Shown piece after piece: positions 8,110-16,797 of a stretch of DNA of 19,905 bases. The DNA comes from Butyriboletus loyo (lineage: Eukaryota > Basidiomycota > Agaricomycetes > Boletales > Boletaceae): the NCBI GenBank assembly GCA_038093515.1, contig JBBPSI010000351.1, forward strand, positions 1 to 19,905. Reading direction: 5' to 3'. A program made the position numbers and the translations under genes. The notes below the pieces were generated by a model. That model made no database searches. It saw nothing but the letters and a program-made list of their open reading frames with translations, and was not told where the DNA came from. Position 1 is the first letter of the stretch. Each line of letters begins with the position of its first letter.

Positions 8110-9333
8110 ATGTCTTGTAGCTTTGTATTGACTATCACTGTGATTATTGCATACTCTGGCTCAAAGAGTGCTTCAGGTTCAAGAGTGCACATGAAGTTGT
8201 GTATGGCACAAAGGGCAGCAGGAATTTGTGCCTGTATCTCCATGCTGTATTCAGGAGGAAGCTGGAGGATCCGCCATTGGTGCTTGAGGACACCAAAGAT
8301 TTGTTCAATGATACCTCAAAGTGATGAATGTTGAAGATTGAAAAGCTCTTCCTTTGTTGTTGGCCTATTGAAAATTTTATCATTTAGATTGTCACAACAA
8401 TTAGCTGAACACCTTACCTTAAATTTGCCTGGTGCCATTCCTTCAAATGATAGCGAACACCACAATAGGGGACAAGCAAGGCATCCCAAGCTCCAAACCC
8501 TGCATCTCCAAGGAGATAGTATCACTCTGGCACCTGAAAGCTATGAATATGGGCCTCATTCCATAGAGCTGCATCTGAAGATGCCCCATCTCATCCAGTC
8601 ATACCATATATGAAATGGAAATCAAAGTTACAAGCAAAGAGGCAGTTTTGGGAGAGAAAGCCTTTGCGGTTGCAAATATTGACATGCTCTTCAGGGGAGA
8701 CAAAGGCATGAATATGGGTACCATCAACTGCACCAATGCAGTTTCGAAATGCACAATAATGGGGATTATTGGTAATGGAATCAGAAATTGGAGAATCAAA
8801 TGTTGGCAACTTGACCTGAGATGTATAAAATGGATGGGATGAAAAGAACACTGTCATCTTTTTGAAATATCTTTAGACATCATTAGAGATACTAGTGTAA
8901 TAGTAGATATCTCTATCACCTACTTTGTTATAGTAGTTGGAGAATGTTGAAACTATTCACCAACAAGGTGTGAGCTAAGACCTGTAACACAGTTGTATAG
9001 AAATATTCCTAGCTGCTCCTCAACAGAAATGGAATGGTGGGATTTAGTGAAGCCATGGTGGATGAGGATCTCAACAAGGGAATTGAAAACCTCATGGCTA
9101 ATACCAAGATTTGTATGGATGCGGTCTGGATGGCCATTGAGTAGTTCAATCATCCAACCTTCTCCACTTAAGATTGAGGTATGATAAGGAATATGAGGTG
9201 TTTGAGAAAGAAACACATTTTGATAGAGAACTGCAGCTTGTGCAGCTAGTAAAATGATTAGGAGAACAACCCTATTTCTAGGGGACTGGTGAATGAGTTG
9301 AGCCTTGAGATCCATGGTGGTAATTTTGTGCAA
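8110..9333 (-). pseudogene. PIF/Harbinger transposase (DDE_Tnp_4-type), copy 2
   Basis: Seen: minus-strand frame from MHKITTMDLKAQ with two introns (8871-8923, GTAGGT...AAAG; 8365-8417, GTAAGG...ATAG, both 53 nt). Order: a hydrophobic N-terminal segment (VVLLIILLAAQAAVLY); a helical domain (HPDRIHTNLGISHEVFNSLV; HHSISVEEQLGIFLYNCVTG); then the catalytic core with GAVDGTHIHAFV (first Asp), LLGDAGFGAWDALL (second Asp) and IEQIFGVLK (Glu). The tail reads QIPAALCAIHNFM and EPEALFEPEYA. In-frame stops: TAG after LVGE (8953-8955) and TGA in MTG-stop-DGASSD, VPE-stop-YYLLG and SSL-stop-GIIEQ, at least two of them where the family has Trp or Arg. The catalytic triad itself survives. The C-terminus is cut by LTR E. 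Known: Harbinger transposases act with a Myb/SANT protein, of which one relic lies at 1080-3599. Confidence 0.88.
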
Positions 9334-10041
9334 GTATTATCGTGCCTTTCAGATAATCAGTGAGGATTTGTTGTGTGACTGTGTGAAAAATGTGGCTAAC
9401 TGTTATAATCATAACAGTTATTTGTACATTTCAAACTTTGGACTTAGTCATTTCATCGCAACTTCACTTTCAAAGGTCACGTGACTCAATGCACATGATT
9501 GTGAGAACTTACATGTGATCTCCTGCTGACTAAGCATATGATGTCATGGCCTAGACCAAGCCTAGACTCTATGACATCACGACACATGTATTTAATCTCC
9601 GTTTGCTTCTCTTCCTTTTGATCACTGCGCCTCATGTGATTAATCACTGATGTGCTTCTCTTCTTTATGATCCCCGTTGATCCTGTAGTCTAGCCATGTA
9701 TAGTAGTTCATCTCATGCACAGCATGGTCTGTGCGCATATCTGTACAATATTTAAAGGCTCGTGGTTAGACTAGGATTCCCTAGTTTTAACCACTTGTCT
9801 ATTCGCTGGCAACAGTTGAGGATTAAGTTGAGACTCCAGTTTACATCTGCCAGGAACTTGTGTATCCTGCAATCGTTGTGGACCGCCTGTGAAAGGTACT
9901 ACATGCTAGCATTCGACTGCGCATTGCCTGTAACACTTTCATGCTTGCACCCACCATTTACTGGCTGCCAATGTGCTTGACACATCCTCAAGCTCAAGCT
10001 CACCCAGCTGAAGACGAGTCAGGCACACAAGCGAATGAACG
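9334..10041. repeat. Harbinger terminal/upstream DNA, copy 2, split by LTR A
   Basis: 9334-9400 and 9936-10041 together match 3850-4020. The join TGTGGCT/TTCATGCTTGC is intact in copy 1 (3908-3922), which therefore shows the unoccupied site. After AATGAACG, copy 2 passes to GAGTGTGTTGAATG and unrelated DNA. Confidence 0.75.
9401..9935 (+). mobile_element. Solo LTR, family A
   Basis: Starts TGTTATAATCATAACA and ends GCCTGTAACA, 535 bp. Promoter: TGGTCTGTGC (9725-9734), then TATTTAAA (9749-9756) after 14 nt. The flanks CTAAC (left) and CTTTC (right) differ at two bases. The empty site in the other Harbinger copy reads CTTTC, so the left duplicate has probably mutated. No internal genes remain. 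Confidence 0.88.
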
Positions 10042-10780
10042 GAGTGTGTTGAATGATGCAAGACAGGACTGAGAGTGAAGAACCCTGCTACAGGAAGAAC
10101 TCAATCCAATCAAAGGCAAAGAAATAAAGAAAAGGGTGCAATATGATTGACACCAAGGAGAAGTAGAGAGGAAATGAAGAGAGAAACACCAGGGAAGGTT
10201 GTTTCCACTGATGCCTTTACAGAAAACCCATAATTCTGAACTTCCTCCACTGTGGAACAGACTGGAGAGGACATGGAAATGTGAGAAGATGGACAGAATC
10301 TGTTGGCTATTGCTTGAAGATCAAGGAACAAGAACAGCAGGTGACTAGACAATTGCACAGAGAGGCAGGAAAGTCAAAAAGTAATATTTTAGGTTGTAGT
10401 TACAACCTTTTTATAGTCTGGGAATTTCCCAAGACTTGAAACACTAAGGATAAGCAGAAACTAAGTATAAATGTCAAAGAAATCATTGACAGAATGTACA
10501 TAATCATAGTGGTTGTCATAGAAGTTGAACAGATATAATAAGTACAAGATCAAATAGAAAGGAATCTACCTGCAAGCACTTTCTGGACACACAGAACCTT
10601 GACATGGAATCTTGGTGACCATGGAAATACCAGAATAGATCAGAACTTGACAAGGAAGAGGGAAGGAAGTGAGAAGAGTTTCAAAGTGATTGTTTGCAAT
10701 GCATGTGAGTGCTGAATTGCCTGGAGGAGGAGTAATTGTGACCTAGAGGATATGTGTTCTCTACATCTGTGGGGGTCTTT
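10042..10780. other. Unassigned AT-rich DNA, possibly a decayed LTR
   Basis: No convincing gene. It holds a near-perfect 18-bp palindrome (10391-10408, AGGTTGTAG/TTACAACCT), an inverted pair around GGGAATTTCCC, and a minus-strand TATAAAAAGG. These would fit a decayed LTR on the minus strand starting near TGTTGAATG (10047), but its far end was not found. The 82-residue minus frame at 10110-10358 resembles no family I know. Confidence 0.35.
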
Positions 10781-11099
10781 GATTCTGACCATCCTCAGTC
10801 AGTCACATGATGCTGATGTAAGTGGTGTGGCAACACATGCACAAACAAAAACTTGCTGATCATTGATTGTCCATGCTTTCCTTCTTTCCTTTTGTACAGA
10901 CACTTTCTTCTCCATTTGGATGCTACTTCCATTTCACTCTAGATTATTCTAGAGTCACATTCCCTTTCCACTTTTGACTCATTATGATTCTTATGACCCA
11001 TTGTAGGCATGGTCTGTGCATGGGTCCCATTAGTATAAATACCAGCCCCATGTACTAGTACAAACCATCTAGTTCCACGCAATTCATTGCTAGCAGCTA

Positions 11100-11315
11100 C
11101 AATAGGCAACAAAACCATTGGAATGTTGGCAACATTTTGATTGTTAAGCTAATAACTCAAGAACCACTAAAGGCAAACCTCCTAAACCTACCCATAGCAG
11201 AAGGCCATAATCAAGGGCTTTCCAAAAATATATACATTGCTTATGTAATTCATTCTATATCAGGAGATATTCACCAATCAAGCAAGGGTACTCATTGCAA
11301 CAGTTTTGTTGCTGA
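11100..11315 (+). repeat. Left terminal inverted repeat of the Tc1 element
   Basis: Pairs with 12465-12670. Its inner end carries CATTGCAACAGTTTTGTTGC (11293-11312). The outer end carries the same 20-mer inverted, with three mismatches (11106-11125). Each repeat is thus bounded by mirror-image copies of one motif. Confidence 0.92.
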
Positions 11316-11332
11316 TATCAAGGGTATCTAAA

Positions 11333-12415
11333 TTAGTATGAAGTATATCCTTCTTTGGCTTTAATCACCTCCTGAATCCTTCTAGGCATACTCTCAATCA
11401 ACTCCTGACACTGTGCAATCCCAATCCTATCCCACTCTGCCTGTACACGCTCCCACAACTCCAAAACCCCCTTAGGTGACTCAGGATACTCTGCTAGCCT
11501 TCTTTTGAGAAGAAACCATAGGTGTTCTATGGGGTTGAGGTCTGGAGACTGAGCAGGCCACACCATGACCTCAAATCCATTGTCAGCAAACCACTCCTTG
11601 GCTCTCCTGCTGGTATGCTTGGGGTCATTATCCTGCTGAAAGATAATGTCCTCTGGAGTTTTTCCATAATACTGAAGGGTTTGTTGGAGTTCATCCTCCA
11701 TGATCTGCACATAAAGATTAGCATCCATCTTACCATCAATCTTGCAAGCCATTCCAACTCCTTCCCAGGTCATACAACCCCATATCATCACTAATCCTCC
11801 TCCAAACTTCACTATACCTTCCACCAGCCTATCACTTAGGCCCTTTCTGGCCTTTTTCCACACCCATTTCCTTCCATCTGACCCAATGCGATTGATTTTG
11901 GTCTCATCTGACCATATGACATGCTTCCAGTCCTCCACAGTCCAATCCTGATGGCTTAAAGCAAAGTCCATTCTTGCCCTCCTATGACGCATAGAGAGAA
12001 GGGGGTGTTTCTTCTTCACCACAGCCTTCCTGAGGTGACAACGAATGGTTTGGGGGGAGATGGGATGGTTCTTGATGTCCTGAAGAGTTTTGGTAACCTG
12101 GACAGCATTTTCAGCCTTCCCAGTACCAATAAGACAAATGACATGGCACATGTCAGTGGGAGTTATGAGGGATGGGCGACCACCAGAGGCTTTGAGTAGG
12201 TCTGGACAGTGTTTGGAGTGAAGTCTACTAATGGTAGAGTGGTTGAGACCAGTAGAATGTGAGATCTGGCAAGTGGATTGACCCATTTCCAGGCAGGAGA
12301 TGATTTGGTTGGTTTGTTTAATAGAAAGGGATTTCATGATGTAAGTAATGGAAAAAGCGATGGTGTTTTGATGTGTTTGCACAATGTTGAACTTCTTATG
12401 CATCACATGACCCAT
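11333..12415 (-). CDS. Tc1-like transposase, DD34E, intact
   Basis: Role: cut-and-paste transposase for the surrounding element. Seen (numbering from the first Met): a helix-turn-helix region (MKSLSIKQTNQIISCLEMGQ to about residue 70), a GGRPS linker, a second helix-turn-helix (about 90-135), then the DDE core with HVIWSDETKINRIG (Asp170), IIFQQDNDPKHTS (Asp262) and SPDLNPIEHLW (Glu297). The last two have 34 residues between them. It ends EVIKAKEGYTSY. No stops or frameshifts. Met27 (12335-12337) is a likelier start, because the HTH begins right there and 335 residues is a usual Tc1 length. The sole gene between the inverted repeats. All three catalytic residues are present, in contrast to every other transposon gene here except the right-edge gag. 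Confidence 0.95.
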   Translation of the reverse strand: MGHVMHKKFNIVQTHQNTIAFSITYIMKSLSIKQTNQIISCLEMGQSTCQISHSTGLNHSTISRLHSKHCPDLLKASGGRPSLITPTDMCHVICLIGTGKAENAVQVTKTLQDIKNHPISPQTIRCHLRKAVVKKKHPLLSMRHRRARMDFALSHQDWTVEDWKHVIWSDETKINRIGSDGRKWVWKKARKGLSDRLVEGIVKFGGGLVMIWGCMTWEGVGMACKIDGKMDANLYVQIMEDELQQTLQYYGKTPEDIIFQQDNDPKHTSRRAKEWFADNGFEVMVWPAQSPDLNPIEHLWFLLKRRLAEYPESPKGVLELWERVQAEWDRIGIAQCQELIESMPRRIQEVIKAKEGYTSY

Positions 12416-12464
12416 TGCTTATGTAATACTCAGCCACAACATATGATTCTAACATTTTATAGGG

Positions 12465-12670
12465 TCAGCAACAAAACTGTTGCAATGAGTACCCTTGCTT
12501 AATTGGTGAATATAGAATGAATTACATAAGCAATGTATATATTTTTGGAAAGCCCTTGATTATGGCTTTCTGCTATGGGTAGGTTTAGGAGGTTTGCCTT
12601 TAGTGGTTCTTGAGTTATTAGCTTAACAATTAAAATGTTGCCAACATTGCAACAGTTTTGTTGCCCACTG
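12465..12670 (-). repeat. Right terminal inverted repeat of the Tc1 element
   Basis: Reverse complement of 11100-11315. GCAACAAAACTGTTGCAATG lies at the inner end (12468-12487) and its exact reverse complement at the outer end (12645-12664). Confidence 0.92.
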
Positions 12671-12749
12671 TAGATGAGGGTTTGGGTACAATACATGTTA
12701 TCATATTGAGAGTCTGCTATCTAGTTTATATACTAGATCTACATATTTG

Positions 12750-13846
12750 ATGTGCTTATGGGCCATGAGACTCAAGTTTCACTTTACCTGTGGATAGCTG
12801 ATACTGGCACCACTACACATATCACCAATAACTGAGATGTGATTACTGATTTTGTAAGTCTTAATAAAGAAATTCAAGGAATCAGTACCTTGTCCACACA
12901 AGCATTGGGACGTAGAAATTAAAAATTATGCACTCATGTTGGTGATAAATTGTACATAGTTGCATTGAGTAATGTACTCTATGCTCCTACTATTAAAACT
13001 AATGTACTGTCTATTGGATCCCTTGATGATGCAGGCAGCAGAGCCATAACCAGTAATGGTAAATTAAAGTTACTAAATCAGGATGGCCAGGAATTTGCCA
13101 AAGAGTGCATACTTAAGTGTGGACATAATCATGCCTGAAATGTCCAATACAGTATATACTAATGAGGACTGGGAAATCTGGCATAGGAAATATGGACATG
13201 TGAGCCTTGAAGGCCTGAAAAAATTATTTAATAAAAATCTTGATGGATTTAATGTTGACAAGCAATCACATGATTTTGATTGCAACACATGTATTCAGGT
13301 GAAGCAATCATGTGCTCCATTTTCTAAAGAGGCTTCTAACCAAGCCAATAAACCAGGTGGACTTATGCACACAGATGTGTGGGGGCCAGCCTGAGTTATG
13401 AGTATTAAGGGAGCTCGATACTACATAGATGATTGCACCAGACAGTACACAATATTATTTATGAAATCTAAAGACAAGACAACTATTAGAGTACAGGAAT
13501 ATCTATCCTATATAGAAACAAAATGGGCTATGAAGCCACAGCACATACGTGCCAATAATGGTATGGAATATGTCAATCAAACCTTATTGACATGGTGCCA
13601 TGAACATGGCATATAGGTGGAGTTAACCACTCCTTGCCCACCTTCCCAAAATGGTATAGCTGAGCCATTTAATCACACACTCCTTGAATTATTGCATGCA
13701 ATGATTATCACTAGTGATATACCTAAATATTTATGGCCTGATGTGGTAACACATGCTGCATATCTCAGAAATAGGTCATATACTCGAGCCCTAACAGACT
13801 TGACACCTGAGGAAATGTGGACAAATAAGATGTTGAACATATATTA
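12750..13846 (+). pseudogene. Ty1/Copia Pol remnant: protease, GAG-pre-integrase, integrase core
   Basis: Plus strand, largely one frame with stops. Order: protease motif YLWIADTGTTTHITNN; NVLYAPTIKTNVLSIGSLDD (end of the protease/pre-integrase linker); WHRKYGHVSLEGLKKLF and CNTCIQVKQS (His and Cys residues of the pre-integrase zinc finger); LMHTDVWGPA (first catalytic Asp); IRANNGMEYVNQTLL, where the family has RxDNGxEY so the second Asp is Asn; PSQNGIAEPFNHTLLELLHA (catalytic Glu region). It ends near LTPEEMWTNKML, before the reverse transcriptase. Stops: TGA after ITNN and after DVWGPA, TAG after HEHGI, all explicable as C-to-T from CGA or CAG, plus a TAA near 12925. Gag and RT are missing. 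Dead element. Confidence 0.87.
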
Positions 13847-13884
13847 GAATTATATAATATACTGATTACATAATATGTGTAGTC
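13847..13884. other. Short AT-rich spacer
   Basis: Downstream of the Copia remnant, up to the start of the LTR B fragment. Nothing recognisable. Confidence 0.5.
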
Positions 13885-14020
13885 TGTTACAGTTTTACCC
13901 CTAAGCATACCCTGCCACTTGTTTTTCCACACTCACACTCATGCATCCCTGCTGCCCCCACTGTCCTGCAATGTCACCCATTGCCCACTCCCTAGTCACT
14001 AGTGAATGCCATCCACTTTC
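13885..14020 (+). mobile_element. LTR family B, 5' fragment (136 bp)
   Basis: TGTTACAGTTTTACCCCTAAG and the following bases match the starts of the LTRs at 1523 and 14233. It is cut at CATCCACTTTC by an LTR A-type sequence. The rest of this B copy is not found on the far side (15333 on), so the locus was rearranged or deleted. Confidence 0.8.
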
Positions 14021-15332
14021 TGTTATGACCGCAGGAGTAATCCCAACAGAACATATCACAAGCAGTTCACTACAAGTTGCAGCTCTACACAAAGAGCTGG
14101 CAAAGGTTTATAGAATGTAGCAGAGTACCTTAGTCCCTCAACTGTTTCCAGCAATCAAGACAAGTGGTTAAAGCTAAGGGATCTTAGCTCAAACCATGAG
14201 CCTTTATATATTGTACAAGATGGCACACAGACTGTTACAGTTTTACCCCTAAGCATACCCTGCCACTTGTTTTCCCACACTCATGTGTCCCCACTGCCCC
14301 TGCCATCCTGTGATGCTGCCCATCGCCTGCTCCCCAGTTGCTAGTGGATGTCATCCACTTCCCTGGTTGTTCCCAGATGTCTCTGTACCACAATACTGAG
14401 ATAACCCCTATGTTGCCACCCCATCGGGCTGGACCCTCAGCTGAGCTGTCACGTCTCTCTTTTCCTTTACCAATGACATTTGGTTCATCATGTGACTAGC
14501 ACATGACTAGATTATGATGTGTCTTTATCTACGTGCCAAGTCCTGTATCCAAGAGCTCTGCCATTCACGTCCCCTTTGCCCTGTGAGCCCCTCCTCATGG
14601 ACATTGTCACTTCACATTCAGACCTTCCTATTTGTTGATGATGTCACCATCTTGCTTAGAGCTTCACTCCCTCGTTATCGGCACTTTGCTGCTTTCCCAT
14701 TCACCATTATGACTTGAGACAACTCATAACCCTCCACCCTTGCTGCCATGCATAGCTTGGTCTGTGCACCATATCTTATAGTATATATATGCGTACTTAG
14801 ACAGTACGAGCTCTCTAGCTAATTCTACGCATCTACCAAGTGCCTAGCAATCTAGCATTATACCCTTCCTGCCAATAGAGCCGATTAAGAGCCTGCTTGA
14901 TCTTGTCTGGTCACCACCACATGACATCTTGCTGACACTAGCTCTGCAGAAGCCCAATAGCGTCATCTACGTGAGTCAGCACTTTCCTTATTAGGCTCGA
15001 GCCCCTATTCAAGCGCTCACTGCTAGTTGTTTCACACATCAGCATAACAGCACACAGACCAAGCTGCTCAGGTGCACAGACCTAGCTGTGCATGTGATAA
15101 ACTACTACATATGGTTAGACTAAGAAGCCAACAGCAATTAGAAAGAAGAGAAGCAAATGGAGATTAAGTACATGAGGTATGATGTCATAGTCTAGACTTT
15201 GATGATGTCATGGACCAGTCTGGACCATTATGTCATAGGCTCTGTCTAGATTCTGATTACATGTACTGTCCCATGACCTTTGAAAGTAAGAGGTGAAGTC
15301 CAAAGGTGTGGAAATAATATAGTATTATAACA
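14021..15332 (-). mobile_element. LTR family A-type, minus, split by an LTR B
   Basis: Left part 14021-14232 (TGTTATGACCGCAGG...AAGTGGTTAAAGCTAAG...TTTATATATTG). Right part 15050-15332, ending GTATTATAACA, with AGAAGAGAAGCAAATGGAG shared with other A copies. The LTR B at 14233-15049 entered at the GCACACAGAC promoter motif. Outer flanks CTTTC and GTACA do not match. Confidence 0.78.
14233..15049 (+). mobile_element. Solo LTR, family B, second full copy
   Basis: Starts TGTTACAGTTTTACC and ends CAGCATAACA, collinear with 1523-2342. Promoter TGGTCTGTGC (14758-14767), 14 nt, TATATATA (14782). Flanked on both sides by the 10-bp GCACACAGAC (14223-14232 and 15050-15059), longer than the 5-bp duplication of copy 1. 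More C-to-T changed than copy 1. Confidence 0.88.
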
Positions 15333-15383
15333 GTACATATATGCTCTCATCTCTATTCTCTTGTATTAATCATATTTCCAGAC

Positions 15384-16271
15384 ATGGATATATCTGACAC
15401 AGGATGTTACACATTGCTGAGAGAGACTGCAGCTGCATTGAATAATGCATCACTGCAAATATTGTCAGTTACAGCACAGGAGAGGAATATCCTGCTCTGT
15501 ATTGAGTATGCAGTCAGACAGTGAGTGAAACAATTTCTGGATGTAAAGCATAGTATATTGATACCATAAAGTGTCTTGGTACCTTATTCTGAGTCCAGGA
15601 CTGCTCAAAGGCAAAATCTCAATCTGGGTGAGGCATTGGCAAGTTGGTTTCCATACACAGGGGTAAGAATTTGAGTCATTTAAAAATTATTGGGATAAAT
15701 CTTCTTATGCTTGAATGATATTGATGGATGGCTAGGTAATTAACATTACATGAAATAAAAAAGAGCTTACTGATCAATTGATTAATTCTGTCCATGAAGA
15801 GAGTATGTGATACATTATGTATTGAAGTTGTGATAAGCTCACATGCTTTATCATACTAACAGGATGTAAGTGGTATATTGAAACAATTTTTTAAAGTTAA
15901 CCTATTCTATCACTCTTGCATTAAAAGCTGGTGAGTAATTTAATGCAGACTTGAAAATATGAGTTCTGTTTATGAAGGATTTGATTTCAAAGGAAGTAAG
16001 TCACAAAGGAATACATGCAAATCAGCACATTAATAATGGATTTGTTCATGCCTATTTCTATTTTGGTATCATTAGGAAGTAAGTGATCTGAAATACACTA
16101 GGAAAAAGTCTGGCTAATATATTGATGTTTGTTTTCATGTAACATAATAGGAAGTAAGTGGTCTGATTATACCTGAAAGACACAAAACTAATACTTTCAT
16201 ATCCATTAATATAAAGAAAGTAAGTGGCATATGAATGAAAATGTCCATCTCAGCAACTGCCATTTCCATGA
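15384..16271 (+). pseudogene. Unrecognised intron-rich gene with a run of 3-nt candidate microexons, 3' end lost
   Basis: I do not recognise the family. Exon 1 (15384-15520) starts MDISDTGCYTLLRETAAALN and ends IEYAVRQ. A 78-nt intron (15521-15598, GTGAGT...TCCAG) leads to exon 2 (15599-15662: TAQRQNLNLGEALASWFPYT, then a split Gly codon). The donor GTAAGA follows at 15663. After this no ordinary exon is seen. Seven AG-NNN-GT cassettes appear instead, each with a donor-like sequence: AGA 15800-15802 (GTATGT), GAT 15863-15865, CTG 15928-15930 (GTGAGT), GAA 15993-15995, GAA 16076-16078, GAA 16151-16153 and AAA 16217-16219 (GTAAGT for GAT, the three GAA and AAA). Intervals of 60-80 nt fit fungal introns. 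Joined, they stay in frame. The chromovirus LTR at 16272 cuts the gene. The 5' side may also be incomplete: TTTCCAG just before the ATG looks like an acceptor, and LTR A ends at 15332. Alternative: diverged tandem repeats. Confidence 0.5.
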
Positions 16272-16782
16272 TGTTATGAAGGCAACCAAGGGACTAAGCC
16301 ACTCAGAATACTATCACTTCACAGGTGGTAGACTCCAGTTGCAGTAGTACACAAACTACTGGTGATGGTAGAGAAAGAGCTATGACCTTAATTCTCAACT
16401 GTTATCAGTGAGTAGACAAGTGGTTAAAGCTAGGGAATCCTAGCCCAAACCACAAGCCTTATATATTATAGAGAACTGCACACAGACCAAGTAGTGCATG
16501 AGACTAATTACTATACAAGTACATACAAGTAGAAGTACAGGGTTGATGGAGATTAAATAGAAGCAACAGTGATCAAAAGGAAGAGAAGACAAACAGAGAT
16601 TAAATACATGAGGTGTGACATTATAGAGTCTGGGTCAGTCTAGACCATGACATCATATGCTTAGTCAGCCTTTGGTCACATGTATAATCCCACGATCATG
16701 TGCGCTAAGTCGTGTGATCTTTGAAAGAGAAATGGTGAAGTCCAAAGTGCAAAAGTCTGTTATAAGATATACAATTATAACA
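16272..16782 (-). mobile_element. 3' LTR of a chromovirus (family A2)
   Basis: On the minus strand starts TGTTATAATTG directly after the polypurine tract and ends GCCTTCATAACA, 511 bp. It carries a slightly decayed promoter motif (CACAGACCA near 16481) and a TATATAAG-type box. As the polypurine tract and integrase lie immediately to the right, this is the genuine 3' LTR. It ties the A/A2 LTR families in this window to chromodomain-bearing gypsy elements. Confidence 0.9.
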
Positions 16783-16797
16783 CTTCCCCCCCCTAGG
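16783..16797 (-). other. Polypurine tract of the chromovirus
   Basis: The minus strand reads CCTAGGGGGGGGAAG directly before the LTR start TGTTATAATTG. It overlaps the integrase stop codon (TAG, 16793-16795). It would prime plus-strand DNA synthesis. Confidence 0.85.

Larger units (their letters stand above)
11100..12670 (-). mobile_element. Tc1/mariner-type DNA transposon, complete, with long terminal inverted repeats
   Basis: Flanked by TA at 11098-11099 and 12671-12672. The ends are CAATAGGCAACAAAAC (left) and CAGTGGGCAACAAAAC (right, reverse-complemented). The element is 1571 bp and contains one intact transposase gene on the minus strand. The inverted repeats are 216 and 206 bp and nearly identical; the left copy has a 10-bp internal insertion (CAGGAGATAT region). 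Confidence 0.95.
10781..12694 (+). mobile_element. LTR, family F (C-like), split by the Tc1/mariner; probable Copia 5' LTR
   Basis: Left part 10781-11099 (left limit not defined), right part about 12671-12694. Promoter TGGTCTGTGC (11010-11019), 14 nt, TATAAAT (11034-11040), then TCTAGTTCCACGCA, which resembles TCTAGTTCTACGCA in LTR C. Past the Tc1 the sequence ends GTACAATACA and continues TGTTATCATATTGAGAG. This resembles a mutated initiator-Met-type primer-binding site (family TGGTATCA), and Copia coding sequence on the same strand follows. The link to Copia is inference. Confidence 0.5.
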
